A stretch of DNA of 64,000 bases from Carya illinoinensis (lineage: Eukaryota; Streptophyta; Magnoliopsida; Fagales; Juglandaceae): the NCBI RefSeq assembly GCF_018687715.1, contig NC_056760.1:28380001-28444000 (forward strand). The letters are read 5' to 3'. Under the pieces are notes generated by a model. It saw nothing but the letters and a program-made list of their open reading frames with translations. It ran no database searches and was not told where the DNA came from. Both the position numbers and the translations under genes were made by a program. Numbering within the stretch: the first letter of the stretch is position 1; each line of letters opens with the position of its first letter. Positions 38,201 to 52,500 of the stretch are shown piece by piece.

Positions 38201-41200
38201 AGGAGAAATCGGCCATGGCTGAACCCGTGCTAGAAACCCCGGACTGCTCACTCTGAAACCAAGTGATGTTGAAATCACCCCCGATACACTGTGGGATATT
38301 CCATCAACTGCAAAGGCCAACCAGCTCATCCCAAGGAAGTTTTCTACTACTGTCATCATTAGGCCCGTAAACACCTGCAAAGCCCCAACAAAAACTATCA
38401 TCCACATTTGAGAAAGAACAAGCTATTGAAAATTCTCCAATGCATTCCTCCACAAAATTAACTGCTCTCTTATCCCATATCACCAGAATACCCCCTGAAG
38501 CACCCTTAGAAGCGAGGGTGGTCCATACTGCATAAGAGCAATTCTACAAACTTCTGATGATGTGCCTATCAATAAACTTTAGTTTCGTTTCCTAAAAACA
38601 AATAACATCAGCCTTCCATTCCAGCAATAAGTTCTTTACTAAGAGACGCTTGTTCGGGTCATTCAGTCGATGAACATTCCATGCGAGAATTTTGGGCTTC
38701 ATGGATCACCAAGATTCACCCTATCCTTGTGTCTTCCTCTACTTGCACTACCCTCTCATGCATCATAGTTTATGGGACAGGTCAGTCTCTTAAGTTCCCT
38801 GTCCTTACCTCCAGATCTAGCAAGAGAAGGCTGACCGACTTGAATTGCTATGAGTAAAGCTTGCATCTGCTCCTCAAAACCCTCATAGGACATACCCAAG
38901 CAATGGCGCATATCATTAACCTTCTGGAGGACCCACTCTGGATGCAAATCAGGCCATGAACCTGCTAGTGTCAACGAGCAGAGAGGCTAGGCACATCCTC
39001 GGATTCACTCGGGTCAGTTGACAAAGTGTCAGCCCCTAGCTCCTTGCAAACCATCTACCTCCTTCACCTTAGTGCATGGGACCCTGGATAAGGTAGAGAC
39101 CTAAAAAAAGATGAGGAGCTTCAGGAGCTGCCCCCGCGATTGGGCCAGGTGCCAACGGCAGCCCTATGCCATTGAGCCTACAACAGCGATTGTTTTTTGC
39201 TCCAAAATACAAGCCCCATGGTCGACGGAGGCCATCGGTCCCTTCTATGATGACAGTGAGCTGGCGGTGGCCTGGGAGCAACTGGCTACGTCCTTCGTAG
39301 CCAAGGAGGCTTCTGCGGGTCGTAACAGAAGTGTCGGGTGCTCCAAACCCATCTTAGATTCTTCGCCAGCGGCCATCGGAGAGGTCTGTGTCGGCGAAGA
39401 AGTGGTCATGTTCATTGCTGGCAGGGAGCCATGAGCACGCTGGAGCCCGAAGTTGAGGCCTGTCTAAGGCCCAAAGCTGAGGGCTTGAGGCCCATGAGTG
39501 AGGCCTTACGGCCCGTAGCTGAGGGTAGAGTGGCTCTCTCTGATTAGAAACCCTGGGCTTGGAGGCCAGCACAGGCCTCCCACAATCCAAAACCAGATAG
39601 GGGCTCACAAGCCTCCTTATAGCAAAGCCCAACCCATTCAAAATGGCAGGCCCGCCTAACCCATTAACCCCACTAGCTTTTGCCCTTGCCGACACATTCC
39701 TTCCCACTTCCAGAAATTTATCTTTAGCCACATGTGAGACTGCAGAATAGTATCGAACATAGTTATATATATATGTTTTTTATAGGTTGGTTACATATAT
39801 ATGTTGTATATGCTTGATAAATCCAAGGATTAGAAGGGCTTGAATAGTTTCCAAATGCTCAAAATTGTTTGATAATTGTGGATGGCCTGATCAAAATTGT
39901 TGGACATTTCAATGAAGATATGTTGCTGTTGTTGTGGGTAATCACTAGTTTTGTTAGTTATGGGTGGTTTTGTTTTAGTATTCAGGGCTTTTTGTTTTGG
40001 AGGTATATAAGATACTTGGGCTCCAGGAAGTGGAGATGTAAGAAAATTACCAACTTGACCCTTAGCCCTAGTGGTATATTTGATTACTTACTAAAATCTC
40101 CCTTTGGCGGGGAAGGATGGGTTGTTATTGTGGACAATTTTGAAGATATAATTGGATCTCAAACAGGACTTGGGAATGACTTCATCTCAAAGAAGTCCAT
40201 CATGATCTGTTCTCACCACCATCATCCCTTATGTTCTCCCTCCTAGTACCACATGATTTAAAAGCCCCTCTCTCCTTAACCCCCGTCGTCTGTGAGACCA
40301 TCACAAGTTCCAATCCCTTTGCCATCAGGATTTTAGGTATTTTTTCTCTCTTTTCATTTTCTGTAGGGTTTTGTGTCTACACCAAAAACCTGAGTTTTTT
40401 CGTTGATATTGATAAGTTAAATCGATGGTTTTGAGCCTATGACCTCTCTATTGGATCAGATCTCATTGGAACTATCTATAACTGTAAATTATATTAAATA
40501 ATATGGTAAATGGAATTCTGAAAAGGAAATGACTATGCTGTGATGCAGAGATGCTTGTTATTTGTTTTATCAACTTTAAAAACAATACATCGCACCTTAC
40601 CATATTAGCAATATAGAGAAATTTCTTGGAAGAATGTATTGCTTGTCTTCTCCTAGTTCTGGGTTCGATATGATCTTATGAGATTACTGTGCTTGCTCAC
40701 TTTCATGCCGACTCTCAATCTCAGAGGTGTGTGAACTTGTTCATTGCAGGGTTACTGTAATTTTCTCCAAGAAGAAAAGTTGCTGCGAGCTGTAGAAGTT
40801 GGGCAGGTTGTGTTATTCATTTAAAATATATAGCGTTTCTTACATATTAGTTCTTTTTTCTAATTTAAAGAAGAAAATGCCACATAGCTATTTTGTATTA
40901 TTTTTGCTTTGTGTTTAAAGGTGCTTGTCTTTCTCTTGTACATATCTTCCCTGCCTCGTGTGTTTTGAAATCTTCCTGTTGTGTAATTAAAGGAGTGGTG
41001 TATGAGATGTCCTTTGGATGATTGGCCTTTGAGTCACATAAATAGCGGAGGTAATTTTCACCTGCTGTATTTGTTAAACTGAAAAACCTTTTGATAAAAA
41101 ACTTGTCATTTCTGGGATTTTTGTAAGTGTTCTTCAGCAAGAGTTTTGATTAGCAATTGTTCGTTTGGGCGTTTGTTAGATGTATCCCAACCAGAAAATG

Positions 41201-41588
41201 AATAGATGGATAAACCTTTGCCTATTTGCTAATTTCAGGATGCAGTACGAGTAATTTGCAATGAGGTGGAGGCTTTGGTTAAGAAGTGTGGGAAACCTAA
41301 AATGCTCGACGCAATCAAATTACCTCCTCCTGAGCTATATAAGCATGTTGAAGTATGTTTTTATACCTTCCCTGGTGTGGTGTGCGTGTGTTTATATTCA
41401 TTAGCCTTGTAATCATCCTCATGGATCAATTGTTAATGGTTTATTACTCTCTCACTTTCCCCTCACCTGTTAAATATTGATATTTATTGTATACTTCTTT
41501 AAATGTGAATTTTTTTTTTTTTTTTTTAATTATACAGCTTAGCAAATAGGGTGCTTCGTCCTTTTGTCAATATATATATATATATATT

Positions 41589-41641
<53 letters not shown>

Positions 41642-44600
41642 TGTTGAGTGGGTGATGAATGTAAAATTTCGATGATGGTATTCCCATCATTTTAGCTATG
41701 GAATCTTGTCTTTGGATGGGTAGTCATAACACAAGTACTCCACATAAGACACAAAGGAACCATCTTCCAGGCCGCAGCCACTTGAGAGCAACCATATAGC
41801 CCGTTCCAACACGCCAGCAGATCAACCCCTCTCAAAGGCATAACCCAAGCCAACCTAGTTCTACTAAAAACTCTATCCCACAAAGCCCTTGACACCTCAC
41901 AATGCAAAAGTAAATGATCCACAAATTCCCCACTTTTCTTACACATGAAAGACCAATCCATAACAATGAGGCCACGCTTCCTCAAATTATCCATCATCAG
42001 AATATTCCCAAGCGAGGCAGTCCATATAAAAAAAGCAACTTTGGAAGGCATGTGAGACCTCCAAATACGCTTCCAAGTAAAAGGAAGACTATGCTGAACA
42101 GTCAACAACTTATAGTACGAACAAACAGTAAATTTTTTACTTCCTTGGACTTCCACAACATCCTATCCCCATCATTACCCCCAACTCTCTAGGAATATAA
42201 AAAGCTGAAACATCATCAATTTCCCAATCCTGTACAGCTCTAGTAAAACAAAGATCCCACTGCAAGGAGCTGTTAGAAGGGACTAACAAATCGGAAACAG
42301 ATAATGAACGGAAGATAGCCGGAAACACCCTATTAAGGGCCCGATCACCACACCAAATATCAAGCCAAAAATGGATCCCTTCTTCAACATCAGAGCTAAC
42401 GTGTTCGGCAAAACTCTTCCCACCCCTTTCTAATGAACTTCCAAAGACTCACCCCCCCCCTCCCCCCCCCCCCCCCCCCTTCTTTTTTCTCCTCCTCCTC
42501 TCCCTCACTCCCATGTTTCCCATCAATAACCTCCATAGCAACTCTCCTTCCAATTGATATCTCCATAAACATTTTCCCAACAAAGCATTATTGAAATTTC
42601 TCAAATACGAACCCCCAAACCTCATTTTGAAATAGGAGAACAAACTTTATTCCAACTGACAAGATGGAATTTAGTTTTCTCTCCCATTTCACTGCACAAA
42701 AATGAATGAAATAGTTCTCAATCCGGTTAGCAACCACTGCAGGCAATGGAAATAAAGATAGAAAGTAAGTTGGAATACTCTTGTTAAAGTGATTCTGCCC
42801 CCTTTTGATAAATACGGCCACTTCCAGCTGGCCGACCTTCTCAATTATCTCAATCACCCCATCCCAAATAGCATTAGCCTTAAAGAACGCCCCCCCCAAC
42901 AGAAGGCCTAAATATTTCGTTGGTAGAGCAGCAACTTTACAGCCCAAAAAGCTCGCCAAACAATTAATATCGTGAAACTTTCCCACCGGAGCCTTCTCTG
43001 ACTTACCAAGATTCACCTTAAGGCCTGAGACAGCTTCAAAGCATAATAACACAGCCCTTAAGGCTTGAATCTGACCACAATCCACATCACAAAAGATAAG
43101 AGCCATCTGCAAAAAGAAGCTGAGAAAGTGTGATAGACCCATTGTTGGCATTTCCCACCAAGAAACTGGAGAGGAACCCCCCCTAACAGCATCCTCCACT
43201 ATCCAACCCTACACCTTTATGATAATAACAAAAAGGAAAGGGGATAAAGGGTCCCCCTTGTCTCAAACCACAAGAACTATGGAAAAACCACATGGATTAC
43301 TATTAACCAACATTGAAAACCGGGCAGTAGAGAATGTCTAATCCACGCACACCACCTCTCCCTGGAACCACATCTCCCAAGCAAGTAGAAAAGGGAATCT
43401 CAATTCACATGATTACACGCCTTTTACATATAAGGCTTACAAAGAACACCAGGAACTCCCTCCCTCGAAAGACTGTCTAAACATTCATTAACGACATGAA
43501 CAGAATCTAGGATTTGTCTTCCCCGGACAAAAGCATTTTGGACTTAGAGATAATTTGCTCCATTACCATACTCATATGATTAGCAAGCACCTTCAAAATT
43601 ATCTTGTAAACTTCACTTAAAATTAAAAGTTAATCAAATAATTATTTGTTGTAGAACATATATCATCTTGATTTTTGTATACATATAAATCAAGTAGTTT
43701 GTAGATCCCATCGTTTTATGATTCCTATCTTTTACTTTAAAGGACAACAACTCTTTGTAAGTTTCTCTGTATAGATAACTATAGTAAATATGTTTTTCCT
43801 GATACATAGTTTTAATAGTAGTTAAAAAAATTTTTCTTCTCTTTTAATTGGTCCATCTCTCATTTACATAGCAATCATCCCTCATTAAAAGTCTTAAACT
43901 TCCACCCCTTTATGGGCTTTGGCCACTCAAAATTCACTTATGGAGTTCTTGCCTTTATGTATGGTAAATATTTATACGATATGTTTTAGAGTACTTGGCA
44001 GAGGCATGTGTCAAATAATTAAATTGTTAGTTTTCTTTAGGACTGAATCTATTGAATGACCTTCCACTTGTTCCTGTCGGCATCTTCTCTCTTGCTGCTA
44101 ATTTTGATGGTGTATAATCCATCAAGCCATATCTAGTAACCTCACAAGCTGTAAACCTCACGCAAAATCGTTCACACGCAATCTTATGCTTAGTGCACAT
44201 ACTAATCCAATTTTTGTCTATTAGCAGCATCTTGACAGGTTTGGATGGTGAGATGAGAATTTTTGGTTTTAGATGAAAGTTTAAAATATTAATTTTTATT
44301 ATTATTATTGTTTTGGGATTTGAAAAAGTTGAATTTTTTATTATATTTTGTGTAAGAATCTGAAAAAGTTATAATGATGAAATAAGATGAGACGAGAATT
44401 TTGTCTCATCCCACTTGCCAAACCGACCCTAAAATTTCCTCATCCTTATTGGATACACCAAGATTTTTTTTAAAAAAAAAAATTCTTAACGATTTTTGGA
44501 ATTCTCTCATCCCTATTTTCATTTAAACTTTTTAACCTATATTCCCTCTTGCACGTCACCTAAAACCACTTTTATATTATACACATGCTAATCATTCAAC

Positions 44601-46531
44601 TGAATTATGATTAAAGAAGAGTCTAGGGTGTTAGATGAACTGAATTATCCACACTTTTCATCTTATGATCCGGAATTTCTTATGCACTACTTCCTTGATA
44701 TTTCTCCATTCTTCTTTGTTCGTATGTGCTACTTTGTATAATAATTGTGATTGGAATGCGAACAGTAATGGTTGGTTAACCCTGTGCAGGAGATTGCTGG
44801 AGATGAGTTGGTGAAAGTCTTGCAAATCAGGAACAAAATACCTAGAAGAAAGGCTCTCTCGTCATTAGAAGAAAATGTTCTGAATATACTTACAGAAGAG
44901 GGGTATGTCAAACCAGATGTGGCTTCGGGACCTGCTGAAACAGTACCAGATTTATTGGAGGATGAGGATGAGGATGAGGAAGTGGTTCTGGACGGTGAAG
45001 TGGATGAAGGTGATGTGCATATAAAGCCAACTTCACGGAAAGCCACCCCCTTGGTAAATTCAAATTCTTCTACTGTAGTTGCTCCTATGTTTAGGTAGAT
45101 GATGCTCTTTATATATACCTTTTTCTTGATCTGGTTTGATGGAAAGTTCTCCAGTTTTGTCAAATGGCTTTGGAACGATCTGGAATGTTAAACTTTTTCC
45201 AATCTAGACTTTTCCAAACCCAAGTACAAACTTAAATGCACTCTCATTTCCAAGGGTTTCTCCTAATCATTTGGAAAATGTATTGGCTTGTTGCTTTAGA
45301 AACATTATGAATGACAATTTGGCACATTATTAGACACTTCAGCCTTCACAAGATGGTAATAAATAAATACCTTTGTACTTCCATTTATATTTGTGGTTAT
45401 TAATGAATAACTCTTACTTATCAAAAAATTAATGAATAAATCTTAAAAAGCATTTGCTAGAGTTAATTTCTCCAACACTACTTTTCTTCCGTTTTTCTTT
45501 TTCTTATCTACTTTTCCATGTCTTTCACTTGCTTCACTTAGAATAATTCCCGCCAAGTAAAAGCTTCATTTTCCTTCTAATATGCTATGAAGTTTAATTT
45601 CGCAAGTATTCCTTTGGAGAGAGCATTCCCTTAGTATGTTCTCTTTCAAGTTCTAACCTGATTTTTCACACACACACATATATATATATGGGGAGGACAG
45701 AGAGATGAGGAGAAGAGGGGAGAAGTTGGGATGAGAGCATCATGGGCAAGGGAGGTCTATTTATAGGGGGAAAGAATTGACATGTGACAGCATACAATGT
45801 GTTGATATGTTCGGCAATCAGAAATTAGATCATAATAGGGGTTTTTTAATGCAGGTTGGCGAATATATTATCATACTGGCTTGCTGCTCTTTGTACAATT
45901 CTTTTGAGCTTCTATGTGCTTTCATTGGAAACAATAAGACTACATTTGATAACTATTTTCAAGAAATGTTTTCTTGTTTTAGTACTGTAGCACCCTAAAA
46001 AGTGTCGTGGTTGGATTTTTTAATTTTAGTGAAATATCTTTCTAAGTGGGTAAATCTTGAAAAAGAAACTCGAGGGTGAAGGGGGGGATATTCGCCCACC
46101 CCGGATGGTTGAGGGATCTTTCCCATCGCCCCATGGGGGGATTCCCCTCTCCATGCGTGCAGCAAGGGCAGATTGGGGAAAATCCGCCACTGTGCTTGCA
46201 CTGTGGAAGGAGGATTTTACCTTGCTGCTATGCTGTGAGTGATGATTTCCCACTGTCACACAGTGGTGGATTTTCCCTTTCGTAAAAATAGTTTTGATAA
46301 TGGTTTCAAATTTGTATTTTATGTTTTTTGTGTTTGCCAATTTTTGTGGGAATTGTCCTTAACCATGTAGGACATGAACCATTAAACTGTGAGAACTAAA
46401 GTGACAAACTGTTTCCCATATTTCCTTAGTGAATCAGGTTCATATCCACTGAGATGAACAATCAGTTCTATTCAACAGGTAGGAGAAGAGTAATATGTGC
46501 AGAATGTGACTTTTAGGGAAAAATGGACCCA

Positions 46532-46563
<32 letters not shown>

Positions 46564-49500
46564 GAGAGAGACAAATAAAAGAGTCCTTTCATTTTGGAGA
46601 GATTAACATCCATTATTTACTTATGGTTCATCAAGTTTCAAAGTTTCAGTCAATACATTGATAACCCTATGCACATGAAGGATTTGATTTATGTGAGATA
46701 GTTCCGGAGTGTTGCTGCCTATGGTATAGTCCATTCTTGAAGACTGGAATAAAAAGTGCCATGCTACGGTCCTGACACATGACATAATATATCAACAAGT
46801 GTTGCCAAACTACCAATAAATTTCCTGATTTGGTATTACGTTTGAGAGTACCGGGAAATCAGTGAACCATTAACCCTTCTTTGTTTCAAAGCTAGAGAAC
46901 TGTCGCTTGTATTCCCTCTTTTTGGGGTTGATCTACTGTATGGTTGATTGATTGGGACTTGTTACTTTCTCAACTTTTCTTGACTTCTTGGAGCAGTTTG
47001 GTGATAGCTTGACACTGTCTTCCTTTTAATTTTGAATGCATATCTAGTTTCTTTCTGCTTTTTAATTAATTACTTTTCTTAGCAAGAGATAAAGTTAACC
47101 ATTATGACTAGGGAACTCAGACTGCAGCTGACATTTAACCTGCAGATATGATCTGCTACTGCTAGGTTGCCTGCTGCATATACAATTTGGTTAATACCCT
47201 TAGTTTATATTGTCCACTGGATTCAATATCTCCTTAGTGAGGATTTCCTTTCATTATATAGGCACAAGTTTGCAAGATACAAGGCTAGAATCAAGCCTAA
47301 ATTACTGGAATTAAATCTGTCTACAAGAAAGGAAACTAGTACTATGTACAAAATCTGACTAATGGAACATCTGCTATCTAAATAAGGAAGTATATATATA
47401 CAACTCATGAAAGCTAAATAAGGAAAGAAGGAAACGTATCATGTTGTCATATATAGCACCTGGATTAATCTTGATTTTGGCGAATCAGATCCATCTCTTA
47501 TTCTTTTAAGGTTTTTTGGAACTCTTAATTTGATAAATGCCTTTCCACCATATATCTTCTATGTTAATTTTACCAATTGCATGTTGTGGTGCAAGACTCC
47601 ATTAGATTACAATCATTGTCCTTTTCCCAGTTTTTCTCTGAGGTCGATGTGAAGCTGGTTTTTAAGGAAGTTACATCGAAGTTTTTGCGAAAGCGCATTG
47701 TGGAGGTAAGAATGCTCTCTTTCTTAGCAGTTCCAAACATATAAACCTGTAATGATTTTCCAGCCCTTCAAAGGTTCTGGTAATCTGAATGTTTTTAAAT
47801 GTGTACCTTGTTTGATTAAATTGTAGGAATCTATTCTTAACTGTAAGCTTGTATAAACTGAAATTGGTAAGACTGGAGAAGATTCACCAGCATTGCAATC
47901 ACAATTAAATAAAACTGTTTTAAGGCTTATTTAGGAGAGTGGAAGAAGCATCGTGTAGAGTATTTAATTGAAACAAATTGATTGATTAGAAGATGGATGA
48001 ACATTGGAAACCAGGGATCCCTTTTGCTTGGGATTGGGGCTATGCCAGACAAGCAAATCACTTTGTCCACTGAACATGATTGATGACAACCAAGTCATCT
48101 TTGACACTTCTTTTTTGCTGCACTTGTTGCAGGGTGGAAGAAGAAGTGATGGACGAACCCCAGATGAAATACGTCCAATTAACTCGAGATGTGGGTTGCT
48201 TCCGAGGGCACATGGAAGTGCTCTTTTCACCAGAGGGGAAACTCAGGTATGATGCATGTAATTTTGAATTTGAGTGCGTGACATGATGACTACATACCGA
48301 TGATTGGTTTTCTGCATCTGTACATGCAATTGCTGTTTTTGTCTAGGTTACAAATTTGTTGCAGAAACATGTCCAAATGATTAAGTTCATACAGGTTTGG
48401 TATGCAATTGGAGTGTTGTAATGGAATAGCTAACCATAGGTTTGCTCGTTCTATTTTGGTTGCATTGATTACAAGTGTAGTATACCCAGACTTCTCTTTT
48501 AGGAATAACTATTACTTCTCAAAAGGGTGGAAATAGCTTTTTTGTGGCCCGTGTAATAAGTTCTAAAAAAAAAGATAGTCGAAAAGTGCTATATGTGCAG
48601 TAACCTCTAATCATGGCAGGCATAGAGGAATAGGAGATGCTTTGAAGACAAAGAACGTTCATTGGGAGAACTTAGGGATTTTTTCTGTAGTACTTTGAGT
48701 TTGTGGGCTAAAACTTTTGTAATGGAAGATAATTTTCAGAATCTGTTTTAGTTTTCCTTTTGTTTTTGGAAAGTAGTAGGTATTTCCTTTGTATACGTCC
48801 TGTGTACTTGGGCCTATGCCTATTTCTTGGGAATAAAATCCTTTTGTAAAAAAAATGTATGGAGGATTTATTTACTTTGAAAACAAACCATATGGAATAA
48901 TCCATAATGATTTGCCTGTACAGATAGTGGGGGAAGTATGACCCACGCATGAACTAGAGTGTTAGAATATAACTAAATGATTAAATTTACCTCTTTTTAT
49001 CAATTTAAGCATTTGGGATAAATGGCTATTTGAAAATTATGAATACAAACTATCATTAATGTAATAAGTATTCCAATTCCATTACACAGATAAACAGAAA
49101 ATATATATATATATACATTTGCTAAGTGGTAACTCTTGTCCTTCATGAGAGATTGATGAGGTTTATGATTGCTTTGGAGAAAAAAGCAGAAAAATAAACT
49201 ATATGGTCCATCCATTGTTTAGGAGCAATTCCACATTCAACCCACGGGAGGTGTAGGTATCAGGGCGGCAGAGAAACTTACTATAGAACTTTTAAAGGGG
49301 TGAAGTTTTTGTATGTCTCTGTGCATTTTGTAGTGTGTTTATTCTAAACCAGCTTGACTATCTATCAGCTTTCCTCAAATCTAAGTACCTCCCCTAGTGC
49401 TGTTTGATAACATGTGTGACGCCCCCAAATCCCCATGTACGGACACGGGAAAATCGAGACGTCCGGATGGTGACATCACGGGTCACCACCCTATCGCCAA

Positions 49501-52500
49501 GTGCCAAGTGTGTGTATAAGTAATAAATGTGCACGAAGAAACACGCAGCGGATAACAAAGTCATAAACTAAGTACCAGAATTTTTTCTTAGTTTAATACA
49601 AAGTCGTTCAAAACATACATAATAAAATATTACATACCACAGATATTGTTTAAAAACCAACTACAAAGCATAACTCCAACTCAGAACTCCAACGGAGCCA
49701 CATCCTCGGGCTCAGCCTCCTCCTCCTCCTCGAACTCTGCACCAAAATCTACGTTACCAAAAATGGTGCCGCAGGTAAGTAAGATCCAAACGCCACTAGA
49801 TAAAAGCATATTAAAACTCAAACAATATGCATGAGAGAATGCCAATACACATAACCCGTAAAACCATATTTTCCCACGCACGCCAAAAATCTTATTTGGC
49901 CCCAAAAACGCATTACTTTCCAACTCACGTCAAAAGTCTCATTTGGCCCAAAATCAACTCAATCCAATATCCAATCAATTCGAATGCACCATGACCTCCC
50001 ATAGAGGTCATCCGCACACCCTGGCTCCTGTGCCACACCGCAGGTAACGAACACGCGTGTGACACCTAAACTAGCGATGCCCAGTTCCGCGCCCTGCGCC
50101 CCGCGCGTTCGTAGCCAAGCATCCTCTAGCCCTCGCCAGCGAAGGGCCACGGAGTCGATACGAAAGCGTTACCATCCCACCCACTCCCGTTATCGCCTAG
50201 CGACAACTCAGAGGACGTCACTCAATATATTACGCTCCCGAGTGACCAGAGGAGCTCCACCGAGATAATACCCCATCCCGGCTTGGGGTCGTGATACACG
50301 CGCACCCGAAAATCCATTTACGCCAACAAAACATGATTTTTCTCAATTAAATAAAATGCACGTGCATGCACCATGTAAATGCAACATCAAGGCACAAAAC
50401 AACAAACCAATCACAAATCAACAATCCAAGCAGTTCCGTCCTCAATCCATCCGACCCCCGAACTCCTCAGACTTAGTCCCGAATCAACCAACCAGCAATC
50501 AAATAATTATTGTAAGAGCAAAATATATTTAAATCTAAAAGTAGAGTTTGAAAAATACTTACAGCGCCATACGGTATTTTTTGAAAGCTCGCGGCATTGC
50601 AAACGGCGGAGGAAAAGCAACGTAACAGTGTATTTTACACTGTGGCCGTGGGTAGTAAATTACCCACTTTTGAAGGGGGACAAACCAAGACACGAAATTG
50701 ATAGGGAATGGCCTTGAGATGTTTATGAAGCTAGTGGAAGTGAGCTTTGGCCGTGGGTGGTGGTGGAAACGATGGTAGAAGCACCAAAAGGGGCTGAACG
50801 GAGTTGAACTCGTGGGAGCTGCTCCGGCAACGGATCGGGGCCGAAATTGGGTGGGTTAGGACGGCAAGAGGTAGAGGAAGAAGTTGTGAAGAGGTGGTGG
50901 CCGGAGGTGGAGCGACGGCGCCGGAATCGGCAAAAAGCCGTGCGGCTTAGAAAGGGCTGTAGGGGGCTAACGGCGGCTCGGATGGAGGAGATTTTTGGTG
51001 GAGGTGATCACTGGCCGGAGGGGGGTGGTGTTGGCCACGCCGGCCGGACGGCGGTGGGTCGAGACTGGCAGCTGGGCGGCGACGAGAAGGAGAAGGAGAG
51101 AGCTTACGCGCACAGGAGAAGGAAGAAAAGAAAAAGAAAAGAAGAAAAGGGAAAACGAAAAAGGGAAAAGAAAAAGAGAAACGAAAAAAAATGAGGTCCA
51201 ATCCTCACTCCGGAAACCAAAAACTGATCTGCCGAAAAACGATTTTAAAAACATAAAACGACTAAAATAAATTAAGCACCACATCAAATAAAATAAACCC
51301 AATTTAAAATACAATAATTTAAAATAAAAGAACTAATATATTAATTAAATTAAAAACACTCCTTCAGTAAAAATACATGAAAAAACGGGTCATCACAACG
51401 TGTACAAAAGTTCAATTGTTATGTAGCATATTCTGTGATTCTCAGTTACAATATCAATTGTCCAATCGCATTTGACACTTCTATGATGATCCTTTTTATT
51501 TTATTTTCTAGTTTTATCAATCAATAGTCATACATATTAGTTTTCCATCCTATGCAAATGATGCCTTTTGAATGCACTCGTTGATGCCTTATAACTGATC
51601 ATTTTATGGAAATTTCACTTCAGACATTATTTTTTTATTTGTATGATACAGTGTGACTGTCCTGATAGATGTTTCAACTAGGGGCCCAAATTTTATGGCA
51701 TCAGTGTTGAATGCTGTCAATTGTACTCTGTGATTATGTTTTCAAAACTTCACGATAGTGTGCACAATTTTAGAATACATCTTCAATTGGGTGTAGTACC
51801 CTGGCTTGTTCTTTGAATTCCTTTTAGCATTTGATGGATGCATGTATGTGTCACTTATTTGTTATGGTAATGACCATGATTTTAATATATCAGAAACTGA
51901 TTTAAACAGAACTTGTTGGCTACCTAATAATCTATATATTTGTTAGAAGTTGTACCCATCAGATGTATAACTCAAATTCATTGCAATATCTTCTGTCATT
52001 CTACTTCCACTATTCCAGGATCTTTTACATTTTGTGTGAGTGAGCCCTATACCTTTGTCCTGTGCATCCATGGCTCACAGCAAATAACTGAATTTTAATA
52101 TTGTAATTGCTTTTTTCGTTGACTCTCTTCATCATTTAATCAGCATTAGAAGTAAGACCAGTGAGTCCTATTCTGGGTGTTGACTATGTTGGATGTCATT
52201 TTTTTTATAATAAGATGTACAGCAATAAACATGAATGCAGTTTTATGGCCCTAATGTTAATGTTTCTTATTTAATATCTATATAAATTTACCATTCATTT
52301 ACTTCTTATTTTTGGTGAAATAGTCGTTGGCAGTGGTTACACTTGGTGATAGACAGATGGCACAAAGAATAGACAACCTTGAGGGTGCAGATGAATTGAA
52401 GAGTTTCTATCTTCAGGTCTCTAAATCTAACTCTGGTTATGTTGAATAATATCTGGAGAACCTTTCTTGTGGACAAAATAGTCTCACTTACTGTCAATTG

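Noticed and set aside
50847..51314. Several overlapping frames of about 115 codons rich in Lys/Arg/Glu or Phe/Ser
   Set aside because: They lie in the purine-rich part of the 2-kb solo LTR; low-complexity reading in many frames at once.
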